Below, piece after piece: positions 7,772 through 15,839 of a DNA stretch of 24,439 bases. Below the pieces are notes generated by a model, which was not told the origin of the DNA, did no database searches, and saw only the letters and a list, made by a program, of their open reading frames with translations. Position 1 is the first letter of the stretch; the number at the start of each line of letters is the position of its first letter. Source of the DNA: an uncultured Oscillospiraceae bacterium (lineage in GTDB: Bacteria; Bacillota; Clostridia; Oscillospirales; Acutalibacteraceae); NCBI GenBank assembly GCA_900543555.1, contig UQRL01000037.1, positions 1-24,439 on the forward strand, given 5' to 3'. The position numbers were made by a program, and so were the translations under genes.

Positions 7772-8676
7772 GGTGTGTTTTCCCCTTCCCAAAAGGCTTT
7801 GACAAAGCGCAGCTCCCCGGTTTCCCAGTCTGCCCGGCCCAGCCCCAAGAATGTGCCCTGGGGGGACCGTACCCGGCACAGGCCCTCTGGCGGGCGCTTC
7901 CGCAGCCGGGCCAGATCCAAGCCGCCCCCATTTTGAAACCGGGTGGCCTGGGCCGGGCTGACCCACACCGCCGGGTAGGCGGCGAACAGGCTCTCCACCG
8001 GGCGCAGAGCCTCCTCCAGGCGGCCCTCCGCCGCCAGGGCCCTCAGCTCCTCTAAGGAGCGGGCGTCCCCCTCTCCAAAGCCGCAGGCCCGCACCCGGCG
8101 CAGGGCGGTCATGGTGCCGCAGGACCCCGCCGCTTTGGCGATGTCCTCGATCAGCACCCGGATGTACGTCCCCTTGGAGCAGGCCACCCGCAGGCGGCCC
8201 TCCCGGCTCTGGGGGTCGTAGGAGAGCAGCTCCAGCCGGGAGACTGTCACCGGCCGGGCCTGCCGCTCCACCTCTAGGCCCTTACGGGCCAGCTCATACA
8301 GGCGCTTGCCGTTTACGGACACGGCGGAGTACATGGGCGGCACCTGCAAGATCTCCCCCCGGAAGGCGGGCAGGGCGGCCTCCAGGGCCTGCTGGGAGAC
8401 AAGGGCAGGGCTTTCCTCCACCACCTGCCCGGTGATGTCCCCGGTGTCCCGGCGCTCTCCCAGGCGGAAAGAGGCCACATACTCCTTGTCCGTGTCCGGC
8501 AGGAAGTTCAGGGCCTTGGCCGCCCGCCCCAGCAGGATGGGCAGCACCCCGGTGGCCATGGGGTCCAGGGTGCCGGTGTGGCCGATCTTTTTTTCATGGG
8601 CCAGGCCCCGCAGCACCGCCACCCCGTCGAACGAGGTGAACCCCTGGGGCTTATCCAGTATGATGATGCCGTTCAC
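7768..8676 (-). CDS. truB: tRNA pseudouridine(55) synthase
   Basis: Isomerises U55 in the T loop of nearly all elongator tRNAs. The 302 residues begin with NGIIILDKPQGFTSFD. The catalytic Asp38 lies in IGHTGTLDPMATGVLP, followed by YVASFRLGERRDTGD, QVPPMYSAVSVNGKRLYELAR and CSKGTYIRVLIEDI. The start is GTG 8676, chosen because AAGGAGG precedes it with a 6-base spacer. The frame is open for another 273 bases upstream, but that part translates a repeat-rich spacer with no family resemblance. The C-terminal ~60 residues form the PUA-like tail typical of bacterial TruB. Confidence 0.97.
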   Translation of the reverse strand: MNGIIILDKPQGFTSFDGVAVLRGLAHEKKIGHTGTLDPMATGVLPILLGRAAKALNFLPDTDKEYVASFRLGERRDTGDITGQVVEESPALVSQQALEAALPAFRGEILQVPPMYSAVSVNGKRLYELARKGLEVERQARPVTVSRLELLSYDPQSREGRLRVACSKGTYIRVLIEDIAKAAGSCGTMTALRRVRACGFGEGDARSLEELRALAAEGRLEEALRPVESLFAAYPAVWVSPAQATRFQNGGGLDLARLRKRPPEGLCRVRSPQGTFLGLGRADWETGELRFVKAFWEGENTP

Positions 8677-8796
8677 GGAATTCCTCCTTCCTCTGTTTTC
8701 CCTTGTGGGCCAGTTTCTCCCGGTGCGTGGCCAGACGGGAGATGCCGCCTTTTTGCGTTCCGCAAGGGCGGAAGGGTCCCAGCAAAACGACCGGCG

Positions 8797-8940
8797 CGGA
8801 CGTGCGCTGTCCTCTCGATCAAGCGCGGCGTAAGCCGCCGCTCCGTGGCGCGAATTGCCCGGGGTGCAGCCCCCGCGGACGTGCGTTGACGGCTCGATCA
8901 GCACCAGCGAAGCGAGCTGCCCAGGGCGCGAATCGCCCCG
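8797..8940. repeat. Imperfect tandem repeat, about 78-bp period, upstream of truB
   Basis: Two copies can be aligned by eye: CGGACGTGCG at 8797 and 8876, CTCGATCA in the middle of each, and GGCGCGAATTGCCC at 8847 against GGCGCGAATCGCCC at 8925. The spacing is 78-79 bases. The first copy contains a perfect hairpin, GCGGC-GTAA-GCCGC (8825-8838), whose loop is of GNRA type on the plus strand. The second has CAGC-GAAGCGA-GCTG. The stretch lies in the 281-base gap between the nitroreductase and truB and shows no protein family resemblance in any frame. Confidence 0.6.
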
Positions 8941-8957
8941 TGCGGGCACGCACCCGC

Positions 8958-9803
8958 TTACAGCCCCTGCTCCTCCACAAAGCTGTAGAAGTCTTTTTCC
9001 TTGCTTTCATCCTCGGCCTTCACGGTGCCCACGCTCTGGGTGTAGAGGGTGAACTCCTCCTCCCCGTCCAGGCCGAAGGTCTTGTCGCACAGCTTCTGGT
9101 CATAGGCGCCGATGCCGCAGGTGCCCAGGCCCAAAGCCGCGCAAGCCAGGTACAGGTTCTCGCCCACATGGCCCATGTCCGCCATAATCATCCGGTGGGC
9201 ATAAATGCCATACCGCCACTCGCTGCGGTAGGGGACAAAGCTCCAGTAGAACACCACGTTGCCCTTGGCAGCCCACCGCTGGCCGCACAGGGAAAGGTCC
9301 ATCAGGTCCGCCAGGGCCTCCCGGTCCTCCATAGGAGAGAGCAGCTCCAGCTGGTGGGTCATGGGCAGGTAGTGGTAGGCGCCGGGCAGCAAGCCCTCCA
9401 CCTGGCGCACCAGCAGGTAGGTTTCAAAGGGGTGCCGGGCCCCGCCGCAGGGGGCCGTGCGGATGGTGGCGTAGCTCTTGCCGCGGATGGACTTGATGCC
9501 CTGGGTGGCCCACAGCAGGAAAGAGAGCTGCAGCAGGCTCATGCCCTCCTGGGTGTAGACGCGGCTGCTCTTCCGCTTTACCAGCAGCTGATACAGGTTG
9601 TCCTCCAGCTCCAGGTTCTCAAAGTCCCGGGGCAGGTCAATTCGGTTTTCCGTCATGGGGGGCTTCACCAGGGGCGGCTGGGGCTTTTTCAGCTCCTGGT
9701 CGCTTTTGTAATCGCTGCCGTTTTTCTCCAGTTCCGCCGTGTCCCGGGATTTTAAGAAATCCCGGCCCCTCTGCATCATTTCCCGAACAAGCCTTTCCTC
9801 CAT
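8958..9803 (-). CDS. SagB-type FMN-dependent nitroreductase family oxidoreductase
   Basis: Members of this family use FMN and NAD(P)H, or act as oxidases on thiazoline/oxazoline rings in peptide maturation; the substrate here is unknown. The 281 residues show an N-terminal ~60-residue extension. Next comes the FMN-site segment RKSSRVY (77-83) with LSFLLWATQGI, then RTAPCGGARHP (115-125, the equivalent of the family's APSxGxxxP). A C-terminal half follows with WRYGIYAHRMIMADMGHVGENLYLACAALGLGTCGIGAYD. ATG 9803 is chosen because AAAGGAG lies 9 bases upstream; the GTG at 9821 would put that site inside the gene. No precursor peptide, cyclodehydratase or YcaO gene is nearby, so a peptide-modifying role is not supported. 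It lies between nrnA and truB, an unusual position. Confidence 0.88.
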   Translation of the reverse strand: MEERLVREMMQRGRDFLKSRDTAELEKNGSDYKSDQELKKPQPPLVKPPMTENRIDLPRDFENLELEDNLYQLLVKRKSSRVYTQEGMSLLQLSFLLWATQGIKSIRGKSYATIRTAPCGGARHPFETYLLVRQVEGLLPGAYHYLPMTHQLELLSPMEDREALADLMDLSLCGQRWAAKGNVVFYWSFVPYRSEWRYGIYAHRMIMADMGHVGENLYLACAALGLGTCGIGAYDQKLCDKTFGLDGEEEFTLYTQSVGTVKAEDESKEKDFYSFVEEQGL

Positions 9804-9836
9804 TGAGCTCTCTCCTTTCACAGGTTCCCTATGCCA

Positions 9837-9868
9837 GCGCAGGGCCGGCCCCCGGGCCGCCCCTGCGC
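9837..9868 (-). other. Strong intergenic hairpin between nrnA and the nitroreductase
   Basis: GCGCAGGG (9868-9861 on the minus strand) pairs with CCCTGCGC (9844-9837), and the inner arms GGCC/GGCC extend the stem around a small G-rich loop. The stem is ~12 bp and almost all GC. It lacks a T tract on either strand, so it is not a standard terminator. It could slow RNase passage or adjust the level of the downstream nitroreductase message. Confidence 0.5.
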
Positions 9869-9875
9869 AGATCTC

Positions 9876-10841
9876 TCACAAAAGCCCCAGCTCTGCCAAA
9901 TAAGAGCCGCAGGCCTCCTCCATTTTCTGTTGAGCCTCCTCCAGGGAGACCTTTCCCAGCGAGCAGCCAGCCGCCCCCTGGTGGCCGCCGCCCCCAAAGC
10001 GCCCGCACAGCGCCGAGGCGTCCGCCGGGGGGGTAGCCCGCACCGACACCTTCACGGCGCCGTCCTCCTTTTCCTTCAGGGTGACGCCCAGCACCACCCC
10101 CTGGATCTCCCGGGGCATGGCGGCAATGCCCTCCAGCTCGCTCTCCTGGGCGCCGGTCTCGGCGAAGATGCTGTAGGGCAGGGTCACCAGGGCGCATTTG
10201 CCGCCGCTGGAGAACCGCATGGAGTCCATGGCCCGGCGCTCCGCCTCCACCTGGGCCTTGGACTTGCTCTCAAACATGGCCCGGTTGATCTCCGCCGCCC
10301 GGGCGCCCCGCTCCAGCAGGTCCGCGGCAACGCGGAGGGTGCGGGGGGTCACGTTCTGGTAGCGGAAGCACCCGGTATCCGTGGCCAGGCCCGTGTACAG
10401 GCAGTCCGCCACGGCGGGGGCCAGCTCCACCCCCAGCTGTCCCAGCAGGGCCCAGATCATCTCCGTGGTGGCGGCAGCCTCCGGCTCCACCCAGCGCTCC
10501 CGGGCGAAGGGCACATGGGTGCCGTGGTGGTCAATGGCCAGCTCCGCCCGGGCAAGGTACTCCGAAGGAGCGTTTTTCCCCAGCAGCTTCTTGTCCGCCA
10601 CGTCCACTGCCATCACATGCTCCGGCTCAAAGGTTCCCAGGGCCAAGCCTTCAAACAGGAAAGCGAACTTCTCCGGCACCGGGTCGGCGCAGAAGAAGGC
10701 CACCTCCTTACCCAGGCTTGCCAGGCCCCGCAGCAGGGCGCTGGAAGAACCCAGGGTGTCCCCGTCGGGGGAGGCGTGGCTCATCACCAAAATCTTGTCC
10801 CAGCCCTGCAGCAGGGCTGCGGCTTGGGCGCAATCCAGCAT
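9876..10841 (-). CDS. nrnA: DHH/DHHA1 phosphoesterase, NrnA-type (nanoRNase / pAp phosphatase)
   Basis: Family members degrade 2-5 nt RNA fragments, and many also dephosphorylate 3'-phosphoadenosine-5'-phosphate. The 321 residues carry the metal-binding motifs of the DHH domain: SHASPDGD (21-28), DVAD (80-83), DHH (104-106) and GLATDTG with Asp155. The DHHA1 substrate motif RFGGGGHQGAAG is at 281-292. All expected ligands are present. ATG 10841 is preceded by AGGAGGG, which lies inside the end of rbfA; the rbfA stop is only 3 bases before this start, so the two are coupled. Its place after rbfA is common in Clostridia and brings RNA-end turnover next to PNPase and IF2. Confidence 0.92.
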   Translation of the reverse strand: MLDCAQAAALLQGWDKILVMSHASPDGDTLGSSSALLRGLASLGKEVAFFCADPVPEKFAFLFEGLALGTFEPEHVMAVDVADKKLLGKNAPSEYLARAELAIDHHGTHVPFARERWVEPEAAATTEMIWALLGQLGVELAPAVADCLYTGLATDTGCFRYQNVTPRTLRVAADLLERGARAAEINRAMFESKSKAQVEAERRAMDSMRFSSGGKCALVTLPYSIFAETGAQESELEGIAAMPREIQGVVLGVTLKEKEDGAVKVSVRATPPADASALCGRFGGGGHQGAAGCSLGKVSLEEAQQKMEEACGSYLAELGLL

Positions 10842-10844
10842 GGC

Positions 10845-11228
10845 TTATCCCTCCTGGCTGGGGGCGGCCTCGTCCCCGGCCTGTTCCGGCTCCAGCTCGT
10901 GGAGCAGCTGGGAGATGTGGGTGCCGTACTCAATGGAATCGGTGGCCTTGAAGATCAGCTGGGGCACATGGCGCAGGGAGAGGCGCTTTCCCAGCTCCCG
11001 GCGGATGAACCCGGCGGCGGACTTCAGGCCCTGCACGGCGGTTTTAGAGCGCTCTAAGCCCTCCATGGTGCTGACGTAGACCGTGCAGTAGGAGAGGTCG
11101 TTGGTGACCTCCACCCGCACCAGGCTGAGGAGGCAGTCCTTCACCCGGGGGTCCTTCACCTCCCGCAGGATGGCGGTGAGCTCCCGATGGATGTCCTCAG
11201 TGGTGCGGTCGATTTTAAAGCTAGGCAT
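10845..11228 (-). CDS. rbfA: 30S ribosome-binding factor RbfA
   Basis: A late assembly factor that binds the 30S subunit near the 5' end of 16S rRNA. The 127 residues show the KH-like fold with ILREVKDPRVKDCLLSLVRVEVTNDLSYCTVYVS, then LKSAAGFIRRELGKRLSLRHVPQLIFKATDSIEYG, and a short acidic tail. ATG 11228 has AAAGGAGG with a 7-base spacer. The frame continues upstream to 11402, but that segment translates hairpin-rich non-coding DNA. It is separated from infB by 374 bases that contain a strong terminator, so it probably has its own promoter. I could not locate that promoter with confidence. Confidence 0.96.
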   Translation of the reverse strand: MPSFKIDRTTEDIHRELTAILREVKDPRVKDCLLSLVRVEVTNDLSYCTVYVSTMEGLERSKTAVQGLKSAAGFIRRELGKRLSLRHVPQLIFKATDSIEYGTHISQLLHELEPEQAGDEAAPSQEG

Positions 11229-11602
11229 AGCGATGCCTCCTTTGCAAAAAAGTGGAAAACATGTAAACGCCGAAGGCGCGTCAAAGTTTTGGTCAAACTT
11301 TTTCAAAAGTTTGCGGTTGGTAAGGCGGAGCCTTACGGTCTTGCCCTTGGGGCGCAGCCGGGAAAGAATGTAGAGCTTCCGGCCGCACGGCGCGCAGCGC
11401 ATAGGCCAAAGCTCGGATGGCCTTCCGCTGGGATTTTTGAAAAAATACTAGCAAGGTGAAAAAAGTCCGGAGAACTGTTCACAGGGCTTCGCCCTGGTAT
11501 GACAGTTCTCCTACCTTTCTCTTCGCAAAGCTGCGCTTTGCTTTTTAAGGTCGCAGCCTTTTGAAAAAGGCTGCACCGAAAACTTTTACGCCGCTTCTCG
11601 GT
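11229..11602. repeat. Hairpin-rich intergenic region between infB and rbfA
   Basis: This 374-base gap holds at least six inverted repeats: CGCC-GAA-GGCG (11268-11278), CAAACTTTT-TC-AAAAGTTTG (11294-11313), TAAGGC-GGA-GCCTTA (11321-11335), the large terminator at 11469-11511, GCAAAG-CTGCG-CTTTGC (11525-11541) and GCAGCCTTTT-GA-AAAAGGCTGC (11553-11574). No gene is supported. The density of hairpins suggests an inserted repeat element or several nested ones. In Bacillus subtilis ylxP occupies this position between infB and rbfA; no ylxP-like frame is seen here. Confidence 0.6.
11459..11511 (-). terminator. Strong intrinsic terminator after infB
   Basis: On the minus strand GGAGAACTGT (11511-11502) pairs over 10 bp with ACAGTTCTCC (11478-11469). 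A nested AGGGC-GAA-GCCCT arm lies inside, and GGACTTTTTTC follows (T6 at 11464-11459). It would end most transcripts from the rimP-infB part before rbfA. Confidence 0.75.
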
Positions 11603-13966
11603 TTATTCCCGGTACTCCTCCATCTCGTAGGCCTCCAGCACGTCGCCCTGCTTGATGTCGGAGAACTTCTCCAGGGTGATGCCGCAGTCGTAGCCCTCTG
11701 CCACTTCCCGCACGTCGTCCTTAAAGCGCCGCAGGGAGGCCACCTTGTCGTCGGCCACAATGATGCCGTCCCGCACCACGCGCACCTGGGCGTTGCGGGT
11801 GATCTTGCCGCTGGTGACGTGGCCGCCAATGACCATGCCCACGTTGGAGATCTTGTAGGTCTCCCGGCACTCGGCACGGCCCAAAGCCACTTCCCGGTAC
11901 TTGGGGGCCAGCATGCCCTTCATGGCGGACTCAATCTCCTCGATGCAGTCGTAGATAATGCGGTACAGCCGCATGTCCACGCCATCCCGCTTGGCGTTCT
12001 CCTCGGCCACGGGGTCGGGCCGCACGTTAAAGCCCACAATAATGGCGTTGGAGGCGTTGGCCAGCATAACGTCGCTTTCGCTGATGGCGCCCACCGCCCC
12101 GTGGATGATGTGCACCCGCACTTCGTCGTTGGAAAGCTTCTCCAAGGACTGGCGCACGGCCTCCACAGAGCCCTGCACGTCGGCCTTGACAATGATCTTC
12201 AGCTCCTTCATGTCGCCCTCTTTCATCTGCTCGAACAGATTGTCCAGGGTGACCTTGGTCTGGGAGTTGAACTGGGCCTCCTTCTGCTCGGTCAGGCGCT
12301 GTTCCACCAGCTCCCGGGCCAGGCGCTCGTCAGAGACCGCGTTGAAGATATCGCCGCCCACGGGCACATCGTTCAGGCCGGTGATCTCCACAGGCACAGA
12401 GGGCCCGGCTTCCTTCACCCGGCGGCCCCGGTCGTCCATCATAGAGCGCACACGACCCACAGTGGTGCCGGCCACAATGGTATCCCCCGCGCGCAGGGTG
12501 CCGTTCTGCACCAGCACGGTGGCCACAGGGCCCATGCCCTTGTCCAGGCGGGCCTCAATGACGGTGCCCTTGGCGGCCCGGTCCGGGTTGGCCTTCAGCT
12601 CCATCATGTCAGCGGTCAGCAGGATCATCTCCAGCAGGTCGTCAATACCCTGCTTGGTGTGGGCGGAAACGGGGATGCAGGGGGTGTCGCCGCCCCACTC
12701 CTCGGGCACCAGCTCATACTCGGTGAGCTGTTCCTTCACCCGCTCGGGGTTGGCGCCCTCCTTGTCCATCTTGTTGATAGCCACGATGATGGACACCCCG
12801 GCGGCCTTGGCGTGGTTGATGGCCTCCACGGTCTGGGGCATGATGCCGTCGTCCGCGGCCACCACCAGCACGGCAATGTCCGTCACCTGGGCGCCGCGGG
12901 CGCGCATGGTGGTAAAGGCGGCGTGGCCGGGGGTGTCCAGGAAGGTGATGTCCCGGCCGTCCACCTGCACCCGGTAGGCGCCGATGTGCTGGGTGATGCC
13001 GCCGGCCTCGCCCTCGGTGACGTGGGAGTGGCGGATCACGTCCAGAATGGAGGTCTTGCCGTGGTCCACGTGGCCCATCACCACCACCACGGGGGCGCGG
13101 GGCACCAGGTTGGCCTCATCGTCCTCGCTGTCGTCGATGATGCGCTCCTCGATGGTGACCACCACTTCCTTCTCCACCTTGGCGTGGAACTCGTCAGCCA
13201 CCAGCACGGCGGTGTCAAAGTCGATGGTGTCGTTGATGGCGGCGAACACGCCCAGGCTCATCAGCTTTTTGATGACCTCCGGGGCGGAGACCTTCAGCCG
13301 CAGGGCAAACTCGCCCACGGTGATCTCGTCCGGCACCTCGATGGTGATGTGCTTGGCGGCCCGCTCCCGGGCGATGCGGTTCAGGCGCTCGGCCTCGGTC
13401 TCCCGCTTGCCGCGGCGCTGGCCCCGGCGCTGGCTGTTCCGGTTGGGGAACTTCTGCTTGGTCACCACGTTGTCGGTGCGGGTTTTCACCTTCTGGTCGG
13501 CCAGCTGGTCATATTTCTCGTTGTACTTGTCGATATTCACGTTGGAGGAACGGGTGTCCACCACGCGGCGAACCGGCTGCTTGTGGGCCTCTGGCGCAGG
13601 GGCGGCAGGCTTTTGCGCCTGGGGCGCGGCCTGCGGGGCAGGGGTCTGGCCCTTTTCCTGCCTGCGGCCCTCGGGGGCCTTCTGAGAGGCCTCCCCCTTG
13701 GAAGCCGGGGCTTTCTGAGGCGCCTTGGGGGCCGGGGCGGCCTCTTGGTCGGGGGCAGCTGCTTCCCGCTGGGCAAAATAGGCGTCCAGGCTCTCCATAT
13801 TCCGCTGTTGGGTAAAGGCCTCGAAGACCACGTCCAGCTCTTCCTCGGTCAGGGCGGTCATATACTTTTTGGGTTCGGGGAAATACTTTGCCAGGGTGTC
13901 CAGCACGTCCTTGTTGGGGATGTTCAAGTCCTTGGCCACTTCCCGCACTCTGTATTTAATCATCAT
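11603..13966 (-). CDS. infB: Translation initiation factor IF-2
   Basis: A GTPase that brings initiator fMet-tRNA to the 30S subunit and joins the 50S. About 787 residues. An N-terminal IF2_N segment ([24 protein letters not shown]) is followed by a ~130-residue Ala/Pro/Gln/Lys-rich linker and a second IF2_N segment. The G domain has G1 GHVDHGKT near 300, G3 DTPGH near 346 and G4 NKMD near 400; domains II-IV follow and end in [13 protein letters not shown]. The exact start is ambiguous between ATG 13972, 13966 and 13963. I prefer 13966, nine bases after AGGAGG, since 13972 is only three bases away. The start overlaps the end of ylxQ. A strong terminator follows downstream. Confidence 0.97.
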   Translation of the reverse strand: MMIKYRVREVAKDLNIPNKDVLDTLAKYFPEPKKYMTALTEEELDVVFEAFTQQRNMESLDAYFAQREAAAPDQEAAPAPKAPQKAPASKGEASQKAPEGRRQEKGQTPAPQAAPQAQKPAAPAPEAHKQPVRRVVDTRSSNVNIDKYNEKYDQLADQKVKTRTDNVVTKQKFPNRNSQRRGQRRGKRETEAERLNRIARERAAKHITIEVPDEITVGEFALRLKVSAPEVIKKLMSLGVFAAINDTIDFDTAVLVADEFHAKVEKEVVVTIEERIIDDSEDDEANLVPRAPVVVVMGHVDHGKTSILDVIRHSHVTEGEAGGITQHIGAYRVQVDGRDITFLDTPGHAAFTTMRARGAQVTDIAVLVVAADDGIMPQTVEAINHAKAAGVSIIVAINKMDKEGANPERVKEQLTEYELVPEEWGGDTPCIPVSAHTKQGIDDLLEMILLTADMMELKANPDRAAKGTVIEARLDKGMGPVATVLVQNGTLRAGDTIVAGTTVGRVRSMMDDRGRRVKEAGPSVPVEITGLNDVPVGGDIFNAVSDERLARELVEQRLTEQKEAQFNSQTKVTLDNLFEQMKEGDMKELKIIVKADVQGSVEAVRQSLEKLSNDEVRVHIIHGAVGAISESDVMLANASNAIIVGFNVRPDPVAEENAKRDGVDMRLYRIIYDCIEEIESAMKGMLAPKYREVALGRAECRETYKISNVGMVIGGHVTSGKITRNAQVRVVRDGIIVADDKVASLRRFKDDVREVAEGYDCGITLEKFSDIKQGDVLEAYEMEEYRE

Positions 13967-14291
13967 GGGCATGTTCCTCCTTCTCTTCCGATGGGGCCCC
14001 CGCCAGCTTTTGCACAGCCCTGGCGAAGCCTGGATCTGTCAAGGCCAGCACCCCGGCCCGCACGCCGCAGGCCCGGCCCAGCTCTTCCATGCCGGCGCTC
14101 ACCCGCAGGGTGGGGATGCCGGCCCGGTCCCCCTCATAGCGCAGGTTCTTTACCGTTTTCTCTGAAATGTCCCGGGCAGCCAGCAGCAGGGCCGCTTTCC
14201 CGCTTTTGGCGGCGGTGGCCGCCGCGTCGAACCCGGGCTCTATCTTCCCGGCCCTTCTGGCCAGGCCCAGCAAAGAGAGCAGCTTATCCAC
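13956..14291 (-). CDS. ylxQ: L7Ae/L30e-family ribosomal protein, YlxQ-type
   Basis: A 111-residue protein of the L7Ae/L30e/S12e/Gadd45 fold, which binds kink-turn RNA; the cellular role of YlxQ is poorly defined. The segment [47 protein letters not shown] is typical of the family. The C-terminal helix ends in an acidic and His-rich tail ([10 protein letters not shown]). The start is GTG 14291, overlapping the ylxR stop by 8 bases. Upstream GGAGAGGGGG serves as a rather distant ribosome site, so translational coupling with ylxR is likely. The 3' end overlaps the infB start. Confidence 0.9.
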   Translation of the reverse strand: MDKLLSLLGLARRAGKIEPGFDAAATAAKSGKAALLLAARDISEKTVKNLRYEGDRAGIPTLRVSAGMEELGRACGVRAGVLALTDPGFARAVQKLAGAPSEEKEEHAHDD

Positions 14292-14694
14292 CGCTGCCGC
14301 CCCCTCTCCTCTGGGGAAGGGCCTCTTCCGGCTCTTCGATGACGATGATGGGCCGCCCCTTCTCGTCCCGGGGGACGCTGGCCGCCTGGGCCGCCTCCTC
14401 CTGGGCCTGCTGGGCCCGCTGGATCTCTTCCTCCATGCGGTCGTAGACCTCCTCGGGGATCTTGCAGGAGAAGGCCCGCTCCAGCCGCCGGGACTTGCGG
14501 GCCAGCCGCAGGCACTGGGCGTCCCGGCAGAGGTAGGCCCCCCGGCCCGGCTTTTTGCCGGTCAGGTCCAAAGAGATCTCCGGGGGGGCGGCCTCCTCCT
14601 TCTGAGGGGCCTTTACCACCCGCACCAGTTCCTTTTTGGGCTTCATCTCATTGCAGCCCAGGCACATGCGCATGGGCGTTTTCTTTGGCCGCAT
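14284..14694 (-). CDS. rnpM: YlxR-family RNA-binding protein (RNase P modulator RnpM)
   Basis: YlxR (DUF448) proteins bind RNA; in Bacillus subtilis the protein was shown to bind RNase P RNA and renamed RnpM. The N-terminal ~90 residues carry the family signature RMCLGCNEMKPKKELVRV, then DLTGKKPGRGAYLCRDAQC and ARKSRRLERAF. The remaining ~45 residues are a Gln/Glu/Ala-rich segment followed by a Gly/Arg tail, longer than in many homologues (usually ~90 residues). ATG 14694 is preceded by GGAGGAG. It lies 37 bases after nusA, in the conserved nusA-ylxR-ylxQ-infB order. Confidence 0.93.
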   Translation of the reverse strand: MRPKKTPMRMCLGCNEMKPKKELVRVVKAPQKEEAAPPEISLDLTGKKPGRGAYLCRDAQCLRLARKSRRLERAFSCKIPEEVYDRMEEEIQRAQQAQEEAAQAASVPRDEKGRPIIVIEEPEEALPQRRGGGSGG

Positions 14695-14731
14695 GGTCTT
14701 CTCCTCCGTTCCATTGGGCGGGGGCGCCGCC

Positions 14732-15814
14732 TTATTGTTCCTCGCCGTAGAAGCCGCTTTCCGGCTTGATGTCGATTTTCCAGCCGGTGAGCTTGGCGGC
14801 CAGGCGGGCGTTCTGCCCCTTGTTGCCGATGGCCAGGGAAAGCTGGTTGTCCGGCACGGTCACCCTGCAGGAGCGGGAGCCGTCCTCCGCCAGCTCTACC
14901 GAGAGCACGTTGGCCGGAGAGAGCGCCGCCGCGATGAACTGCTTGGGCTCCTCGCTGTACTCCACAATGTCGATCTTCTCGCCGCCCAGCTCGTCCACAA
15001 TCTCTGAGACACGGCTGCCCCGGGCGCCGATACAGGCGCCCACGGCGTCCACCGCCGGGTCGTTGCTCATCACGGCCAGCTTGGTGCGGGAGCCCGCCTC
15101 CCGGGAAACGGCCTTGATCTCCACCGTGCCGTCATAGATCTCGGGCACCTCGGTCTCGAACATGCGCTTCACCAGGTCGGGGTGGGTGCGGGAGATAATG
15201 GCCTTGGGGCCCTTCTCGGTTTCGCGCACATCGACCACATATACCTTTATGTAGTCGCCCTCCTTCACATTCTCCCCGCCGATCTGCTCGTTTTTCGGCA
15301 GCACGGCCTCGGCCTTGCCCAGCCGCAGGGAGATGGCCCCGGTGCGGGGGTCAATGCGCTCCACCAGGCCGCTGACCAGCTCTTGGTGCTTAGACTGGAA
15401 CTCCTCCATCATCTGGCCCCGCTCGCTGTCCCGAATGCCCTGGCGGATGATGTTGCGGGCGGTCTGGGCGGCCACCCGGCCGAACTGCTTGGTGTCCAGC
15501 TTAATGCGCACAAACCGGCCCACGCAGGCGGTGGGGTCCACCTGCTTGGCCTTGTCCAGCAGGTACTGGCGGTTGGGGTCCTCCACCTCTTCCACAATCT
15601 CTTTGCGCAGGTACACGTTGAAGACGCCCTTTTCCCGGTCCACGTCGATGTCCACGTCCTCGTTGCCATAGTTGTTCTTGCAGGCGGTGGAGATGGCCTT
15701 CTTGATCTTATCCAGCATATACTCCGCCGGGATGCCCTTCTCCTTCTCCAACAAATCCAGAGCCAGGAACAGCTCCTCGTTGCCCTGCTTCTCCGGTTCC
15801 TTCTTCTTTGCCAT
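14732..15814 (-). CDS. nusA: Transcription termination/antitermination protein NusA
   Basis: Binds RNA polymerase and nascent RNA, promoting pausing and intrinsic termination and taking part in rRNA antitermination. The 360 residues comprise the N-terminal polymerase-binding domain (roughly 1-130), the S1 domain (LVSGLVERIDPRTGAISLRLG) and two KH domains. The KH segments include AVDAVGACIGARGSRVSEIVDELGGEKID and LSLAIGNKGQNARLAAKLTGWKIDI. It ends soon after KH2 and so lacks the acidic repeats found in Proteobacteria, which is normal for Firmicutes. ATG 15814 follows AAAGGAG and is 25 bases after rimP. NusA may act on the hairpins in its own operon leader; that is inference. Confidence 0.97.
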   Translation of the reverse strand: MAKKKEPEKQGNEELFLALDLLEKEKGIPAEYMLDKIKKAISTACKNNYGNEDVDIDVDREKGVFNVYLRKEIVEEVEDPNRQYLLDKAKQVDPTACVGRFVRIKLDTKQFGRVAAQTARNIIRQGIRDSERGQMMEEFQSKHQELVSGLVERIDPRTGAISLRLGKAEAVLPKNEQIGGENVKEGDYIKVYVVDVRETEKGPKAIISRTHPDLVKRMFETEVPEIYDGTVEIKAVSREAGSRTKLAVMSNDPAVDAVGACIGARGSRVSEIVDELGGEKIDIVEYSEEPKQFIAAALSPANVLSVELAEDGSRSCRVTVPDNQLSLAIGNKGQNARLAAKLTGWKIDIKPESGFYGEEQ

Positions 15815-15839
15815 GGTCTAGCCTCGCTCCTTTGCTACC

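Noticed and set aside
8677..8949. N-terminal extension of truB (91 codons)
   Set aside because: It translates the tandem-repeat spacer. The GTG at 8676 has an AAGGAGG at ideal distance and starts the conserved TruB sequence.
11229..11402. N-terminal extension of rbfA (58 codons)
   Set aside because: It covers several hairpins of the intergenic array, and ATG 11228 has a perfect ribosome site.
11561..14446. A 961-codon open frame on the plus strand opposite infB
   Set aside because: It is the antisense of infB and ylxQ in GC-rich DNA, full of His, Gly and Leu runs. infB and ylxQ on the other strand have all family motifs.
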